A DNA stretch of 13,850 nt from Acidobacteriaceae bacterium (GTDB lineage Bacteria > Acidobacteriota > Terriglobia > Terriglobales > Acidobacteriaceae), in assembly GCA_030838305.1 (NCBI GenBank), contig JAUTWY010000336.1, positions 1 through 13,850 of the forward strand. The letters are read 5' to 3'. The notes below the pieces were generated by a model. That model was not told where the DNA came from, did no database searches, and saw only the letters and a program-made list of their open reading frames with translations. Shown here in pieces: positions 5,695 through 12,546 of the stretch; within the stretch, counting starts at the first letter, position 1, and each line of letters starts with the position of its first letter. The position numbers were made by a program, and so were the translations under genes.

Positions 5695-8073
5695 ATGAGC
5701 ATTGCCGAAAAATTTGTGACCATGGAATACGGGCCCGCTCCCGAAGATCCAAAGGAAGCGCAGGCCTGGTTACAGCGCCATAACCATCGTTTCGGACATT
5801 TCATTGACGGCACATGGCAAACTCCGGCCGCTGGGGAGTATTTCGAGACGCTTGATCCTTCCAGCGGAGAGAAGCTGGCCTCCGTCGCCCAAGGTTCATC
5901 CGCGGATGTCGACGCCGCCGTGCGGGCGGCGCGCGCGGCATTTCCAAAGTGGCGTGCCCTTACTCCGCATGTGCGGGCGCGCTACCTCTATGCCCTGGCG
6001 CGGTTGGTGCAGAAGCATTCGCGGCTTCTTGCGGTCCTCGAGACCATGGACAACGGCAAGCCAATCCGCGAAAGCCGCGACATCGACATTCCGCTCGTAG
6101 CGCGGCATTTCTACTACCACGCGGGCTGGGCACAACTTCTTGAGCACGAATTTCCTGAGTACGAAGCTTGTGGCGTGGTAGGGCAGATTATTCCCTGGAA
6201 TTTTCCGTTGCTCATGGCGGCGTGGAAGATTGCTCCGGCCCTGGCCACTGGGAACACCGTGGTGTTGAAGCCCGCGGAATTCACTCCTTTGACGGCGCTG
6301 GCTTTCGCTGAACTTTGTCAGGAATCGGGATTGCCGGTCGGAGTCGTCAACATCGTGACTGGGGACGGCTCGACTGGTGAGTTGTTGGTCAAACATCCCG
6401 ACGTAGACAAAATCGCATTCACCGGCTCAACCGAGGTGGGACGCGCGATTCGCGGCGCTACGGCGGCCACTCCGAAGCGTCTATCGCTTGAGTTGGGAGG
6501 GAAGTCTCCTTTCATCATCTTCGATGACGCTGATCTGGATAGCGCAGTGGAAGGATTGGTCGATGGCATCTGGTTCAATCAGGGACAGGTATGCTGCGCG
6601 GGTTCTCGTCTCCTGATGCAGGAGAGTATTGCAGAGATTTTGATGGGAAAGATCCGCCAGCGAATGAGCACGCTGCGCATCGGCCCCCCGTTGGACAAGG
6701 CGATCGACATCGGCGCGATTGTCGCGCGGGTGCAGCTTGATCGCATTCATCGCATGGTTGAGCAAGGTGTCGCCGAGGGCGCCGTCTGCTGGCAACCTGA
6801 CCTTGTGTTGCCTCCACGCGGCTTTTATTATCCCCCTACATTGTTGAGCAACGTGCATCCCACTTCCATTGTGGCGCAGCAGGAAATCTTTGGGCCCGTG
6901 CTGGCCGCCATGACGTTCCGCACTCCGCGAGAAGCGGTGGAACTGGCTAACAACACCGTATACGGCCTGGCAGCATGTGTCTGGAGCGAGAACATCAATG
7001 TGGCGTTGCATGTTTCCGCACAACTGAAAGCTGGTGTGGTGTGGGTGAACTGTACCAACCTGTTCGACGCTTCCTGCGGCTTCGGGGGCTACCGCGAGAG
7101 CGGATTCGGACGCGAAGGTGGCAAGGAAGGGTTGCTGGAATATTTGCAGCCGACCTGGTTTAAGAACGCGCCCAAGTTGTCCGCACCGAAAATGTCAGCG
7201 GCTGCGGCCGAAGAATCAGAAGCCGGCACACCAGCCATCGATCGCACTGTAAAGCTCTACATTGGAGGCAAGCAGGCGCGTCCCGATTCCGGTTACAGCA
7301 TGGAAGTGCGGTCGGCTGACGGACGTTTGCTGGGCGAAGCCTCGCTGGGTAACCGCAAAGACATTCGCAACGCTGTCGAGGCTGCACGCAAGGCAGAAGG
7401 CTGGGCAAAGGTCACGGCTCACAATCGGGCGCAGGTTCTTTACTATTGCGCGGAGAACCTCTCTCAACGACGTGACGAGGTTGCCCGGAGACTCTCCGCT
7501 GCGGTCGGCGCGAAGCAAGCGGCCGCCGAATTGGATCTGGGGATCGAACGCATTTTTTCCTATGCGGCATGGGCTGACAAATTTGACGGCGCCGTCCATA
7601 ATCCTCCGTTTCGCAATATCGCCATTGCCATGAACGAGCCGCTGGGGACCATGGGCATTGTCTGTCCCCGCGAAGCACCGCTCCTTGGGTTCCTTTCTCT
7701 TGTATTGCCGGCGATCGCTATGGGCAACACCGTGATCGCGGTCCCCTCCGAGACGTATCCGCTGATCACAAGCGATCTCTATCAGCTCTTTGACACCAGC
7801 GATGTACCCAGCGGTGTGGTGAACATCGTGACGGGCTTTACGTCGCAACTCTTGAACGTTCTTGCCGAGCACGACGACGTGGATGCGATCTGGTCTTTTG
7901 GGGACGAAGCCAATGCGGCTGCCGCGAAGGCAATGTCGGTCGGCAATCTGAAACAGGTTTGGACAAACGAAGGCCGCGCGATCGACTGGTTCGATGCGAA
8001 ACTGGCCGAAGGCCGCTGGTTTCTGGAGCACGCCACCCAGGTCAAAAATATCTGGGTTCCTTACGGCGAATAG
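5695..8073 (+). CDS. ALDH16-type double-domain aldehyde dehydrogenase
   Basis: A 792-residue NAD(P)+-dependent aldehyde dehydrogenase made of two ALDH modules, the plan of family 16. The N-module (about 1-490) is complete: QIIPWNFPLLMAAWK at 164-178 with N169, K192 in LKPAE, FTGSTEVG at 242-249, general base E266 in LELGGK, catalytic C300 in GQVCCAGSR and E397 in EIFGP. After a short Ala/Pro-rich linker (about 490-515), the C-module (518-792) keeps an ALDH-like outline (NEPLGTMGIV, GNTVIAVPSETYPL) but has no GQxC or ELGG motif, so it is catalytically dead. The N-terminus (EKFVTMEYGPAPED) and C-terminus (NIWVPYGE) resemble ALDH16A1. It lies 43 bp after deoC, so acetaldehyde is a plausible substrate by context. 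The ATG at 5695 lacks a strong ribosome binding site. Confidence 0.9.
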   Translation: MSIAEKFVTMEYGPAPEDPKEAQAWLQRHNHRFGHFIDGTWQTPAAGEYFETLDPSSGEKLASVAQGSSADVDAAVRAARAAFPKWRALTPHVRARYLYALARLVQKHSRLLAVLETMDNGKPIRESRDIDIPLVARHFYYHAGWAQLLEHEFPEYEACGVVGQIIPWNFPLLMAAWKIAPALATGNTVVLKPAEFTPLTALAFAELCQESGLPVGVVNIVTGDGSTGELLVKHPDVDKIAFTGSTEVGRAIRGATAATPKRLSLELGGKSPFIIFDDADLDSAVEGLVDGIWFNQGQVCCAGSRLLMQESIAEILMGKIRQRMSTLRIGPPLDKAIDIGAIVARVQLDRIHRMVEQGVAEGAVCWQPDLVLPPRGFYYPPTLLSNVHPTSIVAQQEIFGPVLAAMTFRTPREAVELANNTVYGLAACVWSENINVALHVSAQLKAGVVWVNCTNLFDASCGFGGYRESGFGREGGKEGLLEYLQPTWFKNAPKLSAPKMSAAAAEESEAGTPAIDRTVKLYIGGKQARPDSGYSMEVRSADGRLLGEASLGNRKDIRNAVEAARKAEGWAKVTAHNRAQVLYYCAENLSQRRDEVARRLSAAVGAKQAAAELDLGIERIFSYAAWADKFDGAVHNPPFRNIAIAMNEPLGTMGIVCPREAPLLGFLSLVLPAIAMGNTVIAVPSETYPLITSDLYQLFDTSDVPSGVVNIVTGFTSQLLNVLAEHDDVDAIWSFGDEANAAAAKAMSVGNLKQVWTNEGRAIDWFDAKLAEGRWFLEHATQVKNIWVPYGE

Positions 8074-8122
8074 CCGCGACCGGCGTCACACCGGACCGTC
8101 AATTTCGAGTGCAATCAGCCCG

Positions 8123-8167
8123 GCAATTGGAATTGCTTTTGTTCGGACTCGGAGCTAGCATACTCCG
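8123..8167. repeat. Two inverted repeats in the ALDH leader
   Basis: The 175-bp gap between the two dehydrogenase genes holds GCAATT-GG-AATTGC (8123-8136) and CGGAG-N8-CTCCG (8150-8167). The first is followed by TTTTG, making a very weak terminator-like structure. A poor promoter candidate (TTGCTT 8133-8138, N17, TAGCAT 8156-8161) overlaps both. They may separate or regulate the second dehydrogenase gene; nothing is certain. Confidence 0.3.
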
Positions 8168-8237
8168 GTCATTCTTATCCGCCCGGCATCTTGTGCTTGA
8201 CCTCATGCAGTTTCTGATTTGATTTCGTGTTTGATTC

Positions 8238-8244
8238 AAGGAGG
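8238..8244 (+). promoter_or_regulatory. Strong ribosome binding site of the second ALDH gene
   Basis: AAGGAGG lies 4 nt before the ATG at 8249. It fixes the start and rules out the in-frame TTG at 8219. It is by far the strongest Shine-Dalgarno in the plus-strand group, suggesting high translation. Confidence 0.8.
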
Positions 8245-8248
8245 ACAT

Positions 8249-9754
8249 ATGGGCATCGCAGTGTCACCGCAAATTCATCCACAGGTCGCGGATTTCATTG
8301 ATAAGCCGCGCAAAATGTTGATCAATGGCAAATGGGTAAACGCCATTTCCGGCAAGACATTCCCCACTTACAATCCCGCGACCGGTGAAATTCTGGCGCA
8401 GGTGGCGGAGGGCGACCGTGAAGATATTGAACAAGCCGTGAAGGCCGCACGCAAAGCCTTCGACCAGGGCCCATGGCGGCGGTTGACCTCATCCGAGCGC
8501 GGACGCTTGATCTGGAAGCTGGCCGATTTGCTGGAGTCGCACACCGAGGAATTCGCATATTTAGAGAGCCTGGACAATGGCAAGCCTCTCACGATCGCAA
8601 GGGCCGCCGACGTTCCCCTGGCCGTCGACCTGTTTCGTTACATGGCCGGATGGACCACGAAGATCGAGGGCAACACGATTCCCATCTCGGTTCCCTACAC
8701 TCCGGGCGCGAAATATCTTGCATACACATTGCGCGAGCCCGTCGGAGTCGCCGGCCAAATTATCCCGTGGAACTTCCCTTTGCTGATGGCGGCGTGGAAG
8801 CTGGGTCCGGCTCTCGCTTCCGGTTGCACGGTGGTATTAAAGCCCGCCGAACAGACGCCACTTTCGGCGTTGCGTCTCGGCGATCTGATCCTGGAGGCTG
8901 GGTTCCCCGAAGGGGTGGTAAATATTGTCCCAGGCTACGGCGAGACGGCGGGCGCCGCCTTGGCGGCCCATCCGCACGTGGACAAAGTGGCCTTCACCGG
9001 CTCCACGGAAGTTGGAAAGCTAATCGTCCATGCAGCCACTGGCAACTTGAAAAAGGTCTCGCTGGAACTTGGTGGTAAGTCTCCCAACGTCGTCTACAAG
9101 GACGCTGATCTCGAGTCCGCAATCCCCGGAGCCGCGAGCGCGATCTTCTTCAATCACGGACAGTGTTGCTGCGCCGGATCACGCCTCTACGTCGAGAAGC
9201 CGATTTTCGACCGCGTCGTGGAAGGCGTCGCCGACCATGCAAAGAAAATCAATGTGGGTTCGGGACTCGATCCCGAGACGCAGATGGGCCCGCTAGTTTC
9301 TCAAGAACAATTAAACCGGGTTTGCGGATATTTGGACGCGGGCCTCTCCGAAGGCGCAACCGCCATTGCGGGTGGCCACAAGAAGGGCGACAAGGGCTAT
9401 TTCGTCGAGCCTACTGTTCTTGTGAACACTCGTGAAGACATGAAGGTGGTGCAGGAAGAAATCTTCGGGCCAGTCGTGACGGCGATGCCGTTCGATGATC
9501 CGGAGGAGATTGTCACTCGCGCCAACGACAGCGAGTACGGCCTGGCCGCGGCGGTCTGGACGCGCGACATCAGCAAGGCTCACCGGACTGCGGAACATCT
9601 CCGCGCCGGTACCGTGTGGATCAACTGTTACAACATTTTCGACGCTGCGATGCCATTCGGCGGATATAAGCAATCCGGATGGGGCCGCGAAATGGGGCAT
9701 GATGCTCTCAGCCTCTACACTCAGACCAAGGCGATCTGCACCAAATTGTCTTGA
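8249..9754 (+). CDS. NAD(P)+-dependent aldehyde dehydrogenase, ALDH1/2-like
   Basis: A 501-residue cytoplasmic enzyme that oxidises aldehydes to carboxylic acids. Cofactor and active-site features are complete: IIPWNFPLLMAAWK at 171-184 with N175, K198 in VVLKPAE, FTGSTEVG at 249-256, general base E273 in SLELGGKSP, catalytic C307 in GQCCCAGSR, and E404 in EEIFGP. Length and motifs fit tetrameric ALDH1/2-like or phenylacetaldehyde-type enzymes; the exact substrate cannot be read from sequence. Its place behind deoC and the ALDH16 gene makes acetaldehyde from deoxyribose-phosphate cleavage a reasonable guess. The 175-bp upstream gap may hold its own promoter. An intrinsic terminator follows at once. 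Confidence 0.95.
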   Translation: MGIAVSPQIHPQVADFIDKPRKMLINGKWVNAISGKTFPTYNPATGEILAQVAEGDREDIEQAVKAARKAFDQGPWRRLTSSERGRLIWKLADLLESHTEEFAYLESLDNGKPLTIARAADVPLAVDLFRYMAGWTTKIEGNTIPISVPYTPGAKYLAYTLREPVGVAGQIIPWNFPLLMAAWKLGPALASGCTVVLKPAEQTPLSALRLGDLILEAGFPEGVVNIVPGYGETAGAALAAHPHVDKVAFTGSTEVGKLIVHAATGNLKKVSLELGGKSPNVVYKDADLESAIPGAASAIFFNHGQCCCAGSRLYVEKPIFDRVVEGVADHAKKINVGSGLDPETQMGPLVSQEQLNRVCGYLDAGLSEGATAIAGGHKKGDKGYFVEPTVLVNTREDMKVVQEEIFGPVVTAMPFDDPEEIVTRANDSEYGLAAAVWTRDISKAHRTAEHLRAGTVWINCYNIFDAAMPFGGYKQSGWGREMGHDALSLYTQTKAICTKLS

Positions 9755-9763
9755 TTCATCGGC

Positions 9764-9809
9764 CAAAACAAGGGACGGCGATTTGCTCGCCGTCCTTTTG
9801 TTTTCTTTT
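9764..9809. terminator. Bidirectional intrinsic terminator between ALDH and pyrR
   Basis: GGACGGCG (9773-9780) pairs perfectly with CGCCGTCC (9788-9795) around a 7-nt loop. A T-rich run (TTTTGTTTTCTTTT) follows on the plus strand, and AAAACAA (9764-9770) gives a short T-run on the minus strand. It lies 18 bp after the ALDH stop and 37 bp beyond the pyrR stop, so it can end both converging transcripts. Confidence 0.9.
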
Positions 9810-9831
9810 GCCCATTCGTTCGGCGCGGTGA

Positions 9832-10404
9832 TTACCTCTCCATGAGCAGAACTTTTTCCGCGTCGTCAATCTCAGTCAACTTGACTTCAATCACTTCGCT
9901 TAGGGTAGTCTGAACATTACGGCCAACGAAAGTGGCCTCCACTGGTAGTTCGCGGTGTCCGCGGTCAATCAGCACACATAACTGCACTCGCCGCGGCCTG
10001 CCGTGTGAGAACAGCGCGTCCAGTGCAGCCCGCGTCGTGCGTCCGGTGAAAAGCACATCGTCCACCAGAACGATGTTCTTGTCTTCGATTGAAAATCCAA
10101 TATCTTTGGTTTGCACCACAGGTTTGGGTCCGACTGTCGAGAGGTCATCGCGATAGAAAGTGATGTCCAGAGTGCCGACTGGAACCTGAGCATTCTCGAT
10201 GCGGGTGATAATCTTGCCCAGTCGCTCCGCAATGGGTACACCGCGGCGGCGAATTCCAACCAGACCCAGGCTGTCGACGTCTCCGGTTTTCTCCACTATC
10301 TCATAGGCCAGCCGAACCAGCGTGCGTTCAATTTCCGATGCAGACATCAGCTGCGCTTTCTGGCGCAAGCCCGTTTTGCGAGGAGTTGTTTTGGCGTTAA
10401 TCAT
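9832..10404 (-). CDS. pyrR: PyrR, pyrimidine operon regulator / uracil phosphoribosyltransferase
   Basis: PyrR binds pyr mRNA leaders in response to UMP/UTP and PRPP and often has side uracil phosphoribosyltransferase activity. From ATG 10404 it has 190 residues, near the usual 180. LGLVGIRRRGVPIAERL at 46-62, TLDITFYRDDLS at 78-89, the PRPP loop IVLVDDVLFTGRT at 111-123 and LIDRGHRELP at 145-154 match Bacillus PyrR closely. GAGG (10413-10416) lies 8 nt before this ATG, whereas the upstream in-frame ATG at 10431 has only a weak AGGATT, so 10404 is preferred. No pyrB or other pyr gene follows; a terminator does, so it stands alone here. Its targets must lie elsewhere. Confidence 0.93.
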   Translation of the reverse strand: MINAKTTPRKTGLRQKAQLMSASEIERTLVRLAYEIVEKTGDVDSLGLVGIRRRGVPIAERLGKIITRIENAQVPVGTLDITFYRDDLSTVGPKPVVQTKDIGFSIEDKNIVLVDDVLFTGRTTRAALDALFSHGRPRRVQLCVLIDRGHRELPVEATFVGRNVQTTLSEVIEVKLTEIDDAEKVLLMER

Positions 10405-10640
10405 CAAGTGTGCCTCGTAGGGCGCAAGCATTCATTTGGCGCAGAATCCTGAAACGCGGCTTCCCCCTGAGTTCAAAGGGGCTATCAGACGTTCGTGTCA
10501 TGGAATGAAATGATACAGCGACTCAATCTGAGGAAACGGCATCAGTTCCGTTGACACGAGTGGATCAAGCCTTAACGAGCTTCAATCTTACAGGGTTTGG
10601 CGGCACCCGTCATGTTTCACAGAATTCACGTTGCTGAAAC
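10405..10640. other. Gap upstream of pyrR with no recognised gene
   Basis: This gap of about 236 bp (209 bp if pyrR starts at 10431) lies between the diguanylate cyclase stop and pyrR. The pyrR leader contains a short hairpin of CCCCT and AGGGG arms (around 10464-10481). I found no convincing promoter, no PyrR-binding-loop consensus and no terminator with a U-tract after the upstream gene. Confidence 0.5.
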
Positions 10641-12464
10641 TTAGAGATCACGCTCGGCAGGCGACTGGTCTTTCACAACAGACGCTGGACTGGCAACCGG
10701 CTGGACCCTCACCGTGCGCGTCAGAATATTTTTGTCATTTTGCAAGGCATCGAGCGTAATTGCGTGAGCAGCCGCAAGGGCGCCATCGCCGGGTAGAATT
10801 CCCACTCCTTGATTGCGCCCCCCTGCCTTTGCCCGGTAGAGAGCGGTGTCCGCGAGTTCGATGATCTCTTCGGCACAAATCGCCTCGTAAGCGACCCGAC
10901 TCCACGGAAAAGGCGCCCATCCCACAGAACACGTTTTCCGCACTCGAATTCCGTGTCCGAGATCAAAGGCTTCTGCTGCCACCACGTCCAGAATGCGCTC
11001 ACAGAAAGCGGGTATCCCGGATGGGTCCGCGGAGCGGGACATGATTAGAAACTCTTCTCCTCCCCACCGAACCAGGACATCGGACTTGCGTACGACCTTG
11101 CCCAGACGCTCGGCCACGCGCTGCAATAACCGATCCCCTGCGGGATGGCCGTGAAGGTCATTCACTTCCTTGAAGAAGTCCATGTCCACCATGATAAAGA
11201 CCAGATCGCGATGATCGATCTTGTTGAGATCCGTGACGCGGGCTCGTTCGTAATTTCGCAAGACCTGCCCAGCCTCAGCAGTAAGAATCTCTTCGAGGTA
11301 ACGCCGGTTCCACACTCCGGTCAAAGAGTCAGTGAAAGATATTTCCTGAAGCTCAAGATTCTTGCGCTGTAGTTCAAGACTGTGCCAGCGCAGAGACTGT
11401 TCCTTATTTTCCAGTTCGTCTTTCAGCTTGCACGTCTCGTCGAGATTCTGGCGTGACAGACGCAGCAGATGGAGCAACTCACGGTCCATCCAATGCTGCT
11501 TGATAAATACCATTGCACCCATGAAGACCATCGCGGCCACGGTCAACAAGAGCCTGTAGGATCGGACCCGGGGCGGCGCTCCTCCGCCAAACTCCGCCCA
11601 TGCCACCATAAGGGGCGTGGAGAATACAGCCATCATTGCGAGCCGTGCCGTCCACATGCTGTGGTCGTGATTGGGAGATCCATCGCTAGATTGATCCGGC
11701 CCAGACTCCCGACCTCTTGCTCCGGCTACGGCAAACAGCGCCATGGCCGCGACCAGGGGCACATCGTACAGACTGCCTGTGTAATACCAATGAAGATCGA
11801 TTGCCGCACCTGCGACAATGGAGCCCACGCTGTAAAGCAAAGCAGCTTTGACAAACCGCCCGTAGATACTTCGCCACGATCCCTGGCTGCGCTTCCAAAT
11901 CAGGCCCGCTCCCAAAATCAGAACGACCTGTTCACAAGCGTAGACCAGATCAAAGCTGGCTCCATAAATCCCCTCATCGGGCGAAACGTACTGCCACGGA
12001 ATCACAATAAACAGATACAGATAAAGCCACCACGTGAGCAAGAGCAAGAAGTCCAGGGATACCAGGCGAAGGGAATGGTCGTTTCGTTGAACGTGCGGCT
12101 GCAACGCCAAGGCCGCCATCATGGGAACGACATGGAGAAATAAGATTACATCTCCGACAAAAGGATTTGGCACTTCCTGACGCAGATAGACTTCGAAGTA
12201 AGTCCATAGAACTTGTGAGCCCAGCCACATCCCGCAACCCAGTGCCATTAGAGTCCAGAAGAACTGGGTTTTCTTATTACTGGTTCCGATATTCCAGACG
12301 ATGGTCAGTGTCGCGCAAAGCAATAAGGCACATTGGGTTAGGTCTCCAAAGGCGGTCAGCCCAAAGCTGCGCGGAGCAAGCAGGGACACGAGAACGTGCA
12401 CGCACACGACCGCGCACACAATTCCCGCCCACCTGCCGGGTTGCCGTACAGAAAATGAGCCCAC
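10641..12464 (-). CDS. Membrane-bound diguanylate cyclase (GGDEF)
   Basis: A 607-residue inner-membrane protein predicted to make cyclic di-GMP from two GTP. Residues 1-320 contain about eight to nine hydrophobic segments with no sensor domain I can name. A charged, Leu-rich coiled-coil-like linker runs about 325-377 (DRELLHLLRLSRQNLDET...). The GGDEF domain covers about 377-555: DSLTGVWNRRYL at 379-390, metal Asp D427 in VDMDFFKEVND, the signature GGEEF at 468-472, and an inhibitory I-site RKSD at 459-462 exactly five residues before it. It should therefore be active and product-inhibited. A Pro/Val-rich tail (about 580-607) follows. The start is GTG (12464-12462); no in-frame ATG occurs before residue 73 and an in-frame stop lies upstream. 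No strong ribosome binding site is visible. Confidence 0.93.
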   Translation of the reverse strand: MGSFSVRQPGRWAGIVCAVVCVHVLVSLLAPRSFGLTAFGDLTQCALLLCATLTIVWNIGTSNKKTQFFWTLMALGCGMWLGSQVLWTYFEVYLRQEVPNPFVGDVILFLHVVPMMAALALQPHVQRNDHSLRLVSLDFLLLLTWWLYLYLFIVIPWQYVSPDEGIYGASFDLVYACEQVVLILGAGLIWKRSQGSWRSIYGRFVKAALLYSVGSIVAGAAIDLHWYYTGSLYDVPLVAAMALFAVAGARGRESGPDQSSDGSPNHDHSMWTARLAMMAVFSTPLMVAWAEFGGGAPPRVRSYRLLLTVAAMVFMGAMVFIKQHWMDRELLHLLRLSRQNLDETCKLKDELENKEQSLRWHSLELQRKNLELQEISFTDSLTGVWNRRYLEEILTAEAGQVLRNYERARVTDLNKIDHRDLVFIMVDMDFFKEVNDLHGHPAGDRLLQRVAERLGKVVRKSDVLVRWGGEEFLIMSRSADPSGIPAFCERILDVVAAEAFDLGHGIRVRKTCSVGWAPFPWSRVAYEAICAEEIIELADTALYRAKAGGRNQGVGILPGDGALAAAHAITLDALQNDKNILTRTVRVQPVASPASVVKDQSPAERDL

Positions 12465-12514
12465 GCTAAACAGTGTAAGTTCCTAAGGGGACGGTTTGGA
12501 CGTTACGGAAGTAA

Positions 12515-12531
12515 TTGTGAAGGTGTCACAA
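12515..12531. promoter_or_regulatory. Perfect TTGTGA-N5-TCACAA palindrome before the cyclase gene
   Basis: TTGTGA (12515-12520) and TCACAA (12526-12531) are perfect 6-bp arms around a 5-bp spacer, in the 82-bp gap between kynU and the cyclase gene, about 50 bp before the GTG start. It resembles a Crp-family operator, but the spacer is 5, not 6, between TGTGA and TCACA. It lacks a minus-strand U-tract, so a kynU terminator is unlikely. Confidence 0.4.
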
Positions 12532-12546
12532 ATGTATGACTTTTTG

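Noticed and set aside
7216..8031. A 271-codon minus-strand frame opposite the ALDH16 C-module
   Set aside because: It is antisense to a well-supported gene, has no domain signature and no ribosome binding site.
8219..8248. TTG start for the second ALDH
   Set aside because: ATG 8249 has a perfect AAGGAGG 4 nt upstream and gives a standard ALDH length.
10405..10431. ATG 10431 as the pyrR start
   Set aside because: It has only a weak AGGATT upstream, while ATG 10404 has GAGG at 8 nt; it remains possible.
10551..10556. Plus-strand TTGACA as a promoter
   Set aside because: No acceptable -10 box follows at 16-18 nt and no plus-strand gene lies downstream.
11469..12143. A 224-codon plus-strand frame opposite the cyclase membrane region
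   Set aside because: It mirrors membrane-segment codons, is rich in His/Arg/Gln, and has no motif.
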